Below, in pieces: positions 44,345 through 52,996 of a stretch of 64,000 nt of DNA. Position numbers and translations under genes: made by a program. The notes below the pieces were generated by a model that did not search any database, was not told the origin of the DNA, and worked only from the letters and a program-made list of their open reading frames with translations. Source of the stretch: Fictibacillus phosphorivorans (GTDB taxonomy: Bacteria; Bacillota; Bacilli; Bacillales; Fictibacillaceae); contig NZ_LRFC01000001.1 of assembly GCF_001619875.1 (NCBI RefSeq), positions 783,162 through 847,161 on the forward strand, in the 5' to 3' direction. Numbering within the stretch: the first letter of the stretch is position 1; each line of letters opens with the position of its first letter.

Positions 44345-45769
44345 ATGGAAAAGCTGCTTTATATTAACGGTTCATGGACAGGAAATTCACTCGAAAAAAT
44401 AGAGGTATATAACCCTGCTAATGGTGAAGTGGTAGGAACGGTGCCGTCTTGTGGAAAAGAAGAAACAGATGCGGCGATTGATGCGGCACACGATGCATTT
44501 CCTCGCTGGTCCAAATTAACTGCATACGAACGGGCTGAATACCTCATGAAACTACATGACTTAATGATTGAACAAAAAGAAGAACTAGCAGAACTGATGA
44601 CGCTGGAAATGGGGAAACCACTAAAAGAATCCGTCGGTGAAGTGATGTATGCGGCTTCCTTTATTAAATGGTACGCTGAAGAAGGAAAACGTGTATATGG
44701 CCGAACGATCCCTTCTAGTGCTGAAAATAAACGAATGCAAGTTTTACGTCAGCCTGTTGGAGTAGTTGCAGCGATTACGCCATGGAACTTTCCGGCAGCG
44801 ATGATTACAAGAAAGCTAGGTCCAGCACTCGCTGCAGGCTGCACGTTTATTGTGAAGCCGCCAAAAGAGACACCACTAACTGCAATTAAGCTAGTAGAAC
44901 TTGCTGATCAAGCTGGCTTTCCAAAAGGCGTTATCAATCTTGTAACAGGATCATCGTCTGTGATCGGAAAAGCCATCATGGATTCTGAAAAAGTAAGAAA
45001 AGTAACGTTTACTGGTTCAACTGAGATCGGCAAAAAATTAATCGAACAGAGTGCAGCGACAGTTAAGAACATATCCATGGAGTTAGGTGGCCATGCACCT
45101 GCAATCGTGCTTGATGATGCAGATCTCAAAAAAGCAGTAGCAGGAATCGTAGCTTCCAAGTTTCGTAACGCTGGCCAAACGTGTATTTGTATCAATCGCG
45201 TATATGTCCAGGAAAACGTATACGATGAGTTTGTTGAACTTGTTGCGGCAGAAGCACAGAAACTAAAAGTGGGTAACGGTCTTGAGGAAGGTACGGACAT
45301 CGGACCGATTATTAATAAAGATGGTTATGAAAAGATTTCTGAACATGTTGAGAACGCTGTATCAAATGGTGCAGAATGTGTTACAGGCGGTAAAGGAAAA
45401 GCGGAAAACCGTGCCTATTATTATGAGCCAACTGTTCTAAAGAACGTAACCCAAGATATGCTGATTATGAATGAAGAGACGTTTGGACCGGTTATTCCGA
45501 TTCATAAAATCACTTCTATTGAAGAAGGCATCAAGCTCGCAAACACAAGTCCGTTTGGGTTAGCAGCATACGTGTATACCGAAAGCATGTCCAAAGGAAC
45601 ACAAATTGTTGAAGGATTAGATTATGGAATCATCGGCTGGAATGATGGCGTTCCATCAGCTGCACAAGCGCCGTTCGGCGGTATGAAAGAGAGTGGACTT
45701 GGCCGAGAAGGCGGAGTAGAAGGAATGGAAGCGTACTTGGAGACAAAATACGTAAGCTACGTATTATAA
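44345..45769 (+). CDS. gabD: NAD(P)-dependent succinate-semialdehyde dehydrogenase-like enzyme
   Basis: Aldehyde dehydrogenase superfamily, 474 aa. Coenzyme motifs TPWNFPAAMITRK and TFTGSTEIGKKL, general-base Glu in MELGGHAP, catalytic Cys in FRNAGQTCICINR, and the C-terminal PFGGMKESGLGREGG are all present. The overall sequence is closest in look to succinate-semialdehyde dehydrogenase (GabD type), the last step of both GABA and 4-hydroxyphenylacetate breakdown. Substrate assignment is tentative. Placed 36 nt after the FAH gene and 29 nt before the SDR gene. Confidence 0.85.
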   Translation: MEKLLYINGSWTGNSLEKIEVYNPANGEVVGTVPSCGKEETDAAIDAAHDAFPRWSKLTAYERAEYLMKLHDLMIEQKEELAELMTLEMGKPLKESVGEVMYAASFIKWYAEEGKRVYGRTIPSSAENKRMQVLRQPVGVVAAITPWNFPAAMITRKLGPALAAGCTFIVKPPKETPLTAIKLVELADQAGFPKGVINLVTGSSSVIGKAIMDSEKVRKVTFTGSTEIGKKLIEQSAATVKNISMELGGHAPAIVLDDADLKKAVAGIVASKFRNAGQTCICINRVYVQENVYDEFVELVAAEAQKLKVGNGLEEGTDIGPIINKDGYEKISEHVENAVSNGAECVTGGKGKAENRAYYYEPTVLKNVTQDMLIMNEETFGPVIPIHKITSIEEGIKLANTSPFGLAAYVYTESMSKGTQIVEGLDYGIIGWNDGVPSAAQAPFGGMKESGLGREGGVEGMEAYLETKYVSYVL

Positions 45770-45798
45770 AAACTATTTAAGAAATTGGGTGATGACAT

Positions 45799-46587
45799 AT
45801 GGATTTAGGGTTAAAAGGAAAAAATGTATTAGTTCTTGCTTCTAGTAAAGGGCTTGGAAAAGCGTGTGCACTTGAGTTTGCAAAAGAAGGCGCAAACGTG
45901 ATGCTGACAAGCCGTGATGAAGCACAGCTTTCTAAGACTGCAAAAGAAATTAAAAGTCAAACAGGTTCTGCTGTTTATTTTAAAGTTTGCGACATCACGC
46001 AGCGTAATGAGATTGATGAACTAGTGGCAGAAACGGTTGATAAGCTAGGCAGTGTTGATGTACTCGTGAATAACGCTGGAGGACCTCCAGCAGGCACGTT
46101 CAATGATTTTGAAGATGAACATTGGCAGGGTGCCTTCGAGTTGACATTGTTGAGTCTCGTTCGATCAGTTCGTGCAGTCACACCGAACATGAAAAAAAAT
46201 GGTGGTGGACGTATCGTGAACATCGCGTCATCTTCATTTAAGCAGCCGATCGACGGGCTAATTTTATCAAACACCTTCCGAACAGCCATTAATGGTCTAT
46301 CCAAAAGTCTCTCGCAAGAGCTGGGCAAAGACGGCATTCTAATCAACACGATCGGCCCAGGACGCATTGGAACAGATCGAGTTGGTGAATTAGATCAGAT
46401 GGTTGCTGAGAAAAAGGGAGTTTCAGCAGAGGAAATAAAAGCTGCTATGGAAAGCGGAATTCCGCTAGGGCGTTATGGTGAGCCTGAAGAGTTTGCGAAG
46501 ATGGTCGTATTTTTATGCTCTGGTGCTAACACATATATTACGGGTCAATCGTTATTAATTGATGGAGGTATGGTTAAAGCTTTATAA
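45799..46587 (+). CDS. SDR family oxidoreductase with altered catalytic motif
   Basis: A 262-aa short-chain dehydrogenase/reductase: cofactor loop ASSKGLGKACA, VNNAGG, catalytic-site strand RIVNIASSSF, and C-terminal GQSLLIDGG. The YxxxK pair that normally does the chemistry is replaced by SNTFR, that is Ser and Arg. A subgroup of SDR proteins with this SNxxR variant exists in my recollection; its reaction is unclear. Annotation as 3-oxoacyl-ACP reductase would be an over-call. Third gene of the operon, followed by a strong terminator. Confidence 0.85.
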   Translation: MDLGLKGKNVLVLASSKGLGKACALEFAKEGANVMLTSRDEAQLSKTAKEIKSQTGSAVYFKVCDITQRNEIDELVAETVDKLGSVDVLVNNAGGPPAGTFNDFEDEHWQGAFELTLLSLVRSVRAVTPNMKKNGGGRIVNIASSSFKQPIDGLILSNTFRTAINGLSKSLSQELGKDGILINTIGPGRIGTDRVGELDQMVAEKKGVSAEEIKAAMESGIPLGRYGEPEEFAKMVVFLCSGANTYITGQSLLIDGGMVKAL

Positions 46588-46596
46588 GTTGTACGA

Positions 46597-46627
46597 TAAA
46601 AGAAGCAGCAGTTGCTGCTTCTTTTTT
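46597..46627 (+). terminator. Terminator of the FAH-dehydrogenase-SDR operon
   Basis: AAAGAAGCAGCA pairs with TGCTGCTTCTTT on a 2-nt loop, followed by T-rich sequence. Confidence 0.88.
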
Positions 46628-46840
46628 ATTTATGTAGGGGTATAAGGCGAGGTGGCATTTGTCGAGATTTGTAAACTCGCGGATAAATCGCAAAAACTTT
46701 TTGATTGAAGGTTATTCTCGTGGATTGACATCCAAAACTCGTGGATTGGACCTTATTTTTTGTGGATTTAAAAGACCTGATACAGCTTAATACCCCAAGT
46801 GGTATCACTTAATAGGCAGTTTCGGGGGCGTTGAAAGCTA

Positions 46841-46875
46841 AAAAAGAAAGAGCTGACTACTCAGAGTCAGCTCTT
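46841..46875 (-). terminator. Terminator of rocD
   Basis: On the minus strand, AAGAGCTGACT and AGTCAGCTCTT form an 11-bp stem, 6-nt loop, then TTTCTTTTT. Between it and the previous terminator (46628-46840) lie two CTCGTGGATTG repeats (about 46718 and 46738) and no gene. Confidence 0.88.
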
Positions 46876-46884
46876 AATAAAAAA

Positions 46885-48093
46885 TCATACAGAAAGTACG
46901 TTTTTAATGCGTTCGATTGCCCATTCAAGGTCCTCTTCAGAAATAATTAGAGGAGGAGCAAAGCGAATGACGTTTTCGTGTGTTTCCTTACATAACAATC
47001 CTTGTTCTTTTAAACGTTCGCAATACGAGCGGGCAGGTTCGTTCAATTCAACACCGATGAACAAGCCTTTTCCGCGAACTTCTTTTATAACCGGGTTATT
47101 AATCTTCTTTAACTCACCTAAGAAGTACTCGCCAAGCTTAAAGGAACGATCAACTAAGTTCTCTTCTACAAGAACTTCTACTGAAGCAACAGATACAGCA
47201 CAAGATAATGGGTTACCACCAAATGTAGATCCGTGAGAACCAGGGTTGAATACACCCAGTACTTCGCGGTTAGCCGCTACACAGGAAATCGGCATAACAC
47301 CACCGCCAAGTGCTTTTCCAAGGATATACATGTCTGGCTCGATCTCTTCCCAGTCACAAGCAAACATCTTACCAGAACGTCCTAAACCAGATTGAATTTC
47401 ATCTGCTACAAAAAGAACGTTTTCTGCTTTACATACGTCAAGGGCTTCTTTTAAGAATCCTTCACGTGGAATAACGATTCCAGCTTCACCTTGGATTGGC
47501 TCTAAAATGAATGCAGCTGTATTTGGAGTGATCGCTGCTTTTAATGCATCAAGATCACCGTAAGGGATAAGCTTGATACCAGGAAGCATCGGGCCAAATC
47601 CACGCTGATAGTCAGGGTCAGATGACATGGATACCGCGGTCATCGTACGTCCGTGGAAGTTTCCTTCACAAACGATGATTTCTGCTTGATTATCAGCAAC
47701 ACCTTTTACATCATAAGCCCAGCGGCGAACAGCTTTAATTGCCGTTTCTACAGCTTCTGCACCCGTGTTCATCGGAAGGACCATGTCCTTTTTTGTTAAC
47801 GCTGATACTTTTTCATAAAAATCACCAAGTTGATCATTGTGGAATGCACGTGAAGTAAGCGTTACTTTGTCAGCTTGATCTTTTAATGCTTGAATGATTT
47901 TAGGGTGACGGTGACCTTGGTTAACCGCAGAGTAAGCACTAAGCATGTCCATGTATCGATTACCTTCAGGATCTGTTACCCATACACCTTCAGCTTGTGA
48001 AATTACGATTGGAAGCGGATGATAGTTCTGTGCACCATATTGTTCCGTCTTAGATATTACAGTTTCCGTATTCTTCGTTTCTGTCTGTTTCAA
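46885..48093 (-). CDS. rocD: Ornithine aminotransferase
   Basis: PLP-dependent class III aminotransferase that converts ornithine and 2-oxoglutarate to glutamate semialdehyde and glutamate in arginine breakdown. The 402-aa length fits RocD. Signatures: [39 protein letters not shown], and the PLP lysine in [13 protein letters not shown] 48093 is favoured: AGAGGTG (48100-48106 region) is spaced 6 nt from it, while the in-frame GTG at 48102 is part of that site. Monocistronic; other roc genes are not nearby. A palindrome over its -10 box suggests repression. Confidence 0.92.
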   Translation of the reverse strand: MKQTETKNTETVISKTEQYGAQNYHPLPIVISQAEGVWVTDPEGNRYMDMLSAYSAVNQGHRHPKIIQALKDQADKVTLTSRAFHNDQLGDFYEKVSALTKKDMVLPMNTGAEAVETAIKAVRRWAYDVKGVADNQAEIIVCEGNFHGRTMTAVSMSSDPDYQRGFGPMLPGIKLIPYGDLDALKAAITPNTAAFILEPIQGEAGIVIPREGFLKEALDVCKAENVLFVADEIQSGLGRSGKMFACDWEEIEPDMYILGKALGGGVMPISCVAANREVLGVFNPGSHGSTFGGNPLSCAVSVASVEVLVEENLVDRSFKLGEYFLGELKKINNPVIKEVRGKGLFIGVELNEPARSYCERLKEQGLLCKETHENVIRFAPPLIISEEDLEWAIERIKNVLSV

Positions 48094-48124
48094 AGGAAAC
48101 ACCTCTATTCTGCAAGATTTCTCA

Positions 48125-48143
48125 CATTGCTATTATAGCAATG
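48125..48143. promoter_or_regulatory. Palindrome over the extended -10 box of rocD
   Basis: CATTGCTATTATAGCAATG is a perfect 9-bp inverted repeat with a single central base. Read on the minus strand it contains TGCTATAAT, an extended -10 promoter; a weak -35 (TGTAAA) is 17 bp upstream. A regulator bound here would block rocD. Confidence 0.65.
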
Positions 48144-48240
48144 AAAGTGCTTACTTTACAGGGGTAACTCTTTTCATTGCCTAGTTCTGGGGAGTTCGTG
48201 TTATAGTAATATGGAGAATTATACATAGGAGGATATATTT

Positions 48241-48597
48241 ATGATTCATGCTCATGTTACATCATGGTTTCTGGCGTTAATTTTGTTTTTTGTAACGTAT
48301 ATCTTATACAAAAAAAATGCCGAAAAAAAATCAAAAATTTTTCACATGATTCTGCGAGTTTTGTACTTAGCCATCCTTGCAACGGGTGGACATATGCTCG
48401 CGAACTACTTAACGGACCCAGGAATTGTTAATAAAGGGCCGCTCATCATTAAAGGTACACTTGGAATTGTATTAATCGGCTTGATGGAAATCATCCTTGT
48501 TCAAAGAAAACGTGGTGAAGGCCGACTGCTGAACTGGGTATTCTTCTGGGTATCTTTAGTATTAGTATTGTTTTATGGTTATGCTGTACTTGGATAA
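48241..48597 (+). CDS. yisL: YisL family (UPF0344, DUF1516) membrane protein
   Basis: A 118-aa protein with four membrane helices. The start HAHVTSWFLALILFFVTYILY, the middle KIFHMILRVLYLAILATGG and GTLGIVLIGLMEIIL follow the YisL/UPF0344 pattern known in Bacillus. Function unknown. AGGAGGATATATTT precedes the ATG. It is divergent from rocD and may share the regulatory gap with it. A long imperfect hairpin follows. Confidence 0.85.
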   Translation: MIHAHVTSWFLALILFFVTYILYKKNAEKKSKIFHMILRVLYLAILATGGHMLANYLTDPGIVNKGPLIIKGTLGIVLIGLMEIILVQRKRGEGRLLNWVFFWVSLVLVLFYGYAVLG

Positions 48598-48611
48598 AAA
48601 ACAAACAAACT

Positions 48612-48662
48612 GCATCTTCCATTTTTAGCACAGGCTAAAAGTTGAAGGTGCTTTTCTTTTTG
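48612..48662 (+). terminator. Terminator after yisL
   Basis: GCATCTTC..TTTTTAGC faces GCTAAAAG..GAAGGTGC across an ACAG loop; an 18-bp stem with a few mismatches followed by TTTTCTTTTT. Confidence 0.75.
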
Positions 48663-48789
48663 GTAAATGGGTAACTGGATAAAATAACCAGTATGGCTTT
48701 TTGTTAACAAAGCGGAGTTTACACCGATATTAAAGAGGACAAGTATAACTTTTCTTAAATTGCGTTTTCTTGGCAGATGAGGTGTAAGC

Positions 48790-51726
48790 ATGCAAACCTA
48801 TAATTATTTATTTAAAAGTGAGATCGACCTACAAAAGTGGATTGTTAAAAATAAACTTAAAAAATATGAGAATATATTCATTCAAGTTTTCACTGGCAAA
48901 GTTGATAAGCAGTGGATCGACGAACTGCGTATACAGCTTTTGTTTCATTTACCTCAAGCTAAGATAATCGGTGTTACAACAGATGGTGAGATATTAAGTG
49001 GCCGTGTCACGACAGGTGAAACGGTTATTTCTGTTTCTACATTTAATAATTCTGTACCGAGAACATTCTATTTTCCACTTGAGGAAAATAACAATAGCAG
49101 AGATTTAGGTGTAAGATTAGCTAACGAAGTCATTCAGAATTCGACTAAGCTTGTATTTGCATTCGGTGATGGAATGCACATGGAAAGCTCATCATTTCTG
49201 AAAGCATTTCATGAGACAGCACCAAATGTATATCTCGCAGGTGGAAACGGTGGTGACAACGGACAATATGAAAATGCTGTTCTTTTTACAGAGAAGGGTG
49301 TTTATGACAATGGCGTGGTCGCTGCTGCTATTGATAGTGAAGAACTATACCTTCATACCCATTCTTACACAGAATGGAAACCAGCAGGAAAAGTATTCAC
49401 CGTAACAGATGTGTCTCTTGATGGTGAATTAATGATTGAAGATAAATCAGTTTATAACCTTTATAAACATTACATGGGTAAGGAAATTGCAGATAAACTT
49501 CCAGCATCTGCAATTGAATACCCCTTAATCGTTAAAAAAGGTAAAACTTATCAACCGTTATCTATTAAAACATCGAACCCTGGAGAACCTATTCTATTTC
49601 ATCAGAAAGTAAATGTAGGTACCAAGATTCAAATCGGATATAGAGATGCAGCACTTTCTTTAAGAAGTATTGATCTTGTAACGAAAGAGATTCAAGACAA
49701 GCCTGCTGAAGCAATATTCCTTTATTCATGTATGGCGCGAAGGAGATATTTAAAAAGTACATTAGAAGAAGAATTTCTAGTCATTGATCAGTTTGTCCCA
49801 ACTGTTGGGTTCTTTACATATGGAGAATACTTTCATGATGGCACCACTTTACAGATGCTCTCTCATGCTTTAACGATACTCGTTGTAAGTGAGTCGAATG
49901 ATGCGACACTTCAAAAAAAGTTCGATTCGACTATTCCTGAACAATCAAAAGAAATCGATGACTTACTCGCACTTTCCCACCTGATCCAATCGAGCACAAA
50001 AGAGATGGAAGAGCTAAACGATAATCTGCTAGAATCGGAACAGCGCTACAAATCTTTGTTTGATCATAATCCAGATATGATCTATTCCATGGATATGGAC
50101 GGTTACATTACAAGTGTCAATCATGCTCTTGTTCAATCATTAGGATTCTCACAAGAAGAGATGCTTCAATCTCACGCACTTGACTTCGTGTGTGAGGAAG
50201 ATCATAAACGTGTTGTTGAACATTTCAGGCTCGCTGTGCATGATAAGCCACAAACATTCGTAACGAGTATCAAGAAAAAAGACGGCAGTCAAATTTTAAG
50301 CAGCATTACAAACATTCCGATCGTAGTGAATCAGAAGGTAGTAGGCGTGTTTGGAATAGGAAAAAACATTACATGGCAGAAGAAAGCAGAGGAAGAAATT
50401 GAACAGTTAGCCTTTCATGATTCTCTTACCGGACTACCAAACCGTGGTTTGTTTGAAAAAAGACTTCGTGAGCTTGTTTCAGAGAGCGATCAATCAAGAG
50501 ACAAACTTGCGGTAATGTTTATTGATATTGATCACTTTAAAATCATTAATGAAAGCATGGGGCATCATATCGGTGACGTCGTGTTAAGACATGTCAGCAA
50601 CCAGCTAAGACAAGTCATCAACAGCCAAGATCTTTTAAGCCGCTTTGCAGGTGATTTATTTACGCTGATTTTAACATCAGTTCATAAACCAAGTGATATT
50701 ATTGATACGGCAAACCGAATTGTGGACGCACTTAAAGTGCCGATTTATTTAGATGGCCAAGAGTATACAGTGAGTACATCAATCGGGATCAGCATCTATC
50801 CGAATGATAGTACAAGTGCTGATGTGCTTATAAAGAATGCAGATACCGCACTTCATAAAGCGAAAGAAAAAGGGCGCGGGAAACGTGAGTTTTTTACAGA
50901 TGAAATGAATGCCTTTACTCTTGAACGGCTTAAGCTGGAAGGGTATTTAAGAAAAGCGGTGCAAAAAGGTGAACTTGAACCTTATTTTCAGCCTCAATAT
51001 TGCTTGAAGACAGATAAGGTTATAGGATTTGAAGCACTAGTAAGGTGGAATCATCCTGAACTCGGTCTCATATCTCCTATGCAATTTATACCGTTAGCAG
51101 AAGAAATAGGACTTATTGATGAAATCGGCCGTTTTGTGCTAATGGAATCGTGTAAACAGTTAAAACGATGGCATGATGGTGGTGCGCCTCATCTATCCAT
51201 CTCTGTAAACGTTTCAGGCAGACAGTTTCAAAGATTATCCTTTGTTTATGAAGTAAAAGAAGCCCTTGAAACGGCAGGAATTTCTGCAGAATACCTTCAT
51301 TTAGAGCTAACAGAGAGTACCATGATTCAGAATGTACAATACAGCATTAGCATTATGGAAGAATTAAGAGAATTAGGTGTTCGTTTATCTATCGATGATT
51401 TTGGAACGGGCTATAGCTCTCTTAGCTATCTTAAAGATTTTCCAGTTGATTCCTTAAAAATTGATCAAAGTTTTATCAGACATTTAAGCGATGATTACTT
51501 CAACACAAGTGACGCTGCCATCATTAAGGCGATTATTATGATGTGTGAAGGCCTCTCGCTTTCAACGGTAGCAGAAGGCGTTGAAACGTACGAGCAGATG
51601 AAACTGCTGCGCGAGTACGGCTGTCATACCGCACAAGGCTATATTATTTCAAAGCCAATGCCAGCATGTGAAGCAGGGGAATTCTTAGAAAAATATATGA
51701 CATCAAAAAACAGCACATCCTTATAA
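48790..51726 (+). CDS. FIST-PAS-GGDEF-EAL cyclic-di-GMP phosphodiesterase
   Basis: A 978-aa soluble signalling protein. FIST_N and FIST_C domains (about 20-380, ligand-binding, often proposed for amino acids) are followed by a PAS domain (about 415-525), a GGDEF domain (about 540-705) in which the active motif has decayed to FAGDLF, and a complete EAL domain (about 715-970) with FEALVRWNHP, LELTEST, IDDFGTGYSSLSYLK and VAEGVET. The EAL residues for metal and base are present, so the likely net activity is cyclic-di-GMP hydrolysis, with the dead GGDEF as regulatory GTP site. No TM helix, so the sensor faces the cytoplasm. Confidence 0.9.
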   Translation: MQTYNYLFKSEIDLQKWIVKNKLKKYENIFIQVFTGKVDKQWIDELRIQLLFHLPQAKIIGVTTDGEILSGRVTTGETVISVSTFNNSVPRTFYFPLEENNNSRDLGVRLANEVIQNSTKLVFAFGDGMHMESSSFLKAFHETAPNVYLAGGNGGDNGQYENAVLFTEKGVYDNGVVAAAIDSEELYLHTHSYTEWKPAGKVFTVTDVSLDGELMIEDKSVYNLYKHYMGKEIADKLPASAIEYPLIVKKGKTYQPLSIKTSNPGEPILFHQKVNVGTKIQIGYRDAALSLRSIDLVTKEIQDKPAEAIFLYSCMARRRYLKSTLEEEFLVIDQFVPTVGFFTYGEYFHDGTTLQMLSHALTILVVSESNDATLQKKFDSTIPEQSKEIDDLLALSHLIQSSTKEMEELNDNLLESEQRYKSLFDHNPDMIYSMDMDGYITSVNHALVQSLGFSQEEMLQSHALDFVCEEDHKRVVEHFRLAVHDKPQTFVTSIKKKDGSQILSSITNIPIVVNQKVVGVFGIGKNITWQKKAEEEIEQLAFHDSLTGLPNRGLFEKRLRELVSESDQSRDKLAVMFIDIDHFKIINESMGHHIGDVVLRHVSNQLRQVINSQDLLSRFAGDLFTLILTSVHKPSDIIDTANRIVDALKVPIYLDGQEYTVSTSIGISIYPNDSTSADVLIKNADTALHKAKEKGRGKREFFTDEMNAFTLERLKLEGYLRKAVQKGELEPYFQPQYCLKTDKVIGFEALVRWNHPELGLISPMQFIPLAEEIGLIDEIGRFVLMESCKQLKRWHDGGAPHLSISVNVSGRQFQRLSFVYEVKEALETAGISAEYLHLELTESTMIQNVQYSISIMEELRELGVRLSIDDFGTGYSSLSYLKDFPVDSLKIDQSFIRHLSDDYFNTSDAAIIKAIIMMCEGLSLSTVAEGVETYEQMKLLREYGCHTAQGYIISKPMPACEAGEFLEKYMTSKNSTSL

Positions 51727-51746
51727 GGGGTGTGCTGTTTTTATTT
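51709..51746 (+). terminator. Terminator after the EAL protein gene
   Basis: AACAGCACA..CC and GG..TGTGCTGTT form the stem around TTATAA; TTTTATTTTAG follows. Confidence 0.85.
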
Positions 51747-51816
51747 TAGTCACTTTTCTTTCAATACTTTTCTTAATGTTGCTTTTGGAGTATACTTCCA
51801 ACTGCATCATTGACAA

Positions 51817-51944
51817 GTTGATTGGAGTGGAAGGTGCGAGACTCCTGGGGGATCAGCGGGACAGGTGAGACACCTAAGAGCAAAGCGCCGAGGTGGCTCA
51901 CCGCACGCCCCCCGGAAAGCGAGCACCTGAAATGGAGATCAACC
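51817..51944. repeat. Intergenic dyad repeat, copy D
   Basis: About 128 bp from GTTGATTGGAGTGGAAGG to GAGATCAACC. Second subtype: left arm GACTCCTGGGGGATCAGCGG, core GACAGGTGAGACACCTAAGAG, right arm GAGGTGGCTCACCGCACGCC. Between the convergent EAL and ABC permease genes. Confidence 0.88.
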
Positions 51945-51958
51945 TCTTCAAAGAGCTA

Positions 51959-52996
51959 TTATTTTTTCTTCTCGTAATACATAAACGCTAAAGCACCGAT
52001 CAGGATGGAACCTTTAACGATATCTTGTGCATAGTAAGGCACGTTCAGCATGGTTAGACCATTTAATAGAATTCCAATAAGAACAGCCCCAATAAAAGTA
52101 CCAATCACGTTTGGTTTACCTGCTCCGAATACCGAGAAACCGATAAAGGCAGCAGCAACACCATCCATTAATAGAGGAGCTCCTGCAGACACTTGACCCG
52201 TACCGATTCGAGCTGCCAGTAGGATTCCAGCTAGAGTGGCAAAGAATGCAGATAATAGATAGGCATACATTTTATAGCGCTGAACCGGAACACCTGACAA
52301 CCGAGCAGCTTCTTCATTTCCACCCGTAATGTATAGCAATCTGCCAAAACGGCTCTGCTGAAGAATGATATGAACAACAACAACGGCGATCAACATGATA
52401 ATAACAGGAACAGGAACGGATAAGATTTCGCCCTGCCCAATAAAAAGAAACGAAGGTAGAAAGACGCCAGGTGCTGTTCCACCCTCTGTTAGGGGCATGT
52501 TGTTATAGATAGAAAAGCCTTTTGTGAACGTCAAATGCAATCCGTTGATAATATACATCACGGCAAGTGTTGCAAGAAGATCAGGGAGTCTTACCTTAAC
52601 AACAAAAAATGAGTTTAATAGACCTACTAAAAGTCCGATTGCAATTGGGATGAGAATGGCGATAATCGTTTCTTGACGATAAAGTACGAGTGCAGCCGCA
52701 CTTGTAACGGTTGCTAAGCTAGCGGTTGAACCTACAGAAAGATCAAAACCTCCAACAATGAGAGATATGGTTACCCCGATCGCCAGCAAGGTAATGATCG
52801 AAACGGAACGCAGAATATCTGTAAAGTTTTGATAGCTTAAGAACTTGTCATTTGCAAGGCTAAAGCCAATAATGGTTAATAAAATAACAAGAAGTGTTCC
52901 GTATCGGTAGAGAAAGGGAAAGACCTTTTCTTGAAATGTGTATTTTGTTCTGTTTATATCATTCTCTGCATGTTCTTTAGGAACGTACTGTGCCAT
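51959..52996 (-). CDS. ABC importer permease, probable methylthioribose uptake
   Basis: A 345-aa permease of the RbsC/branched-chain type (BPD_transp_2) with eight to ten helices; the signature SIITLLAIGVTISLIVGGFDLSVGS and GRLLYITGGNEEAARLSGVPVQRYK (the cytoplasmic loop that contacts the ATPase) are clear. The ATG at 52996 has AGGAGGTCATT in front; a longer reading start has none. Overlaps the ATPase gene. Last gene of mtnK-mtnA-SBP-ATPase-permease, so it is read from the SAM riboswitch promoter. Confidence 0.88.
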   Translation of the reverse strand: MAQYVPKEHAENDINRTKYTFQEKVFPFLYRYGTLLVILLTIIGFSLANDKFLSYQNFTDILRSVSIITLLAIGVTISLIVGGFDLSVGSTASLATVTSAAALVLYRQETIIAILIPIAIGLLVGLLNSFFVVKVRLPDLLATLAVMYIINGLHLTFTKGFSIYNNMPLTEGGTAPGVFLPSFLFIGQGEILSVPVPVIIMLIAVVVVHIILQQSRFGRLLYITGGNEEAARLSGVPVQRYKMYAYLLSAFFATLAGILLAARIGTGQVSAGAPLLMDGVAAAFIGFSVFGAGKPNVIGTFIGAVLIGILLNGLTMLNVPYYAQDIVKGSILIGALAFMYYEKKK

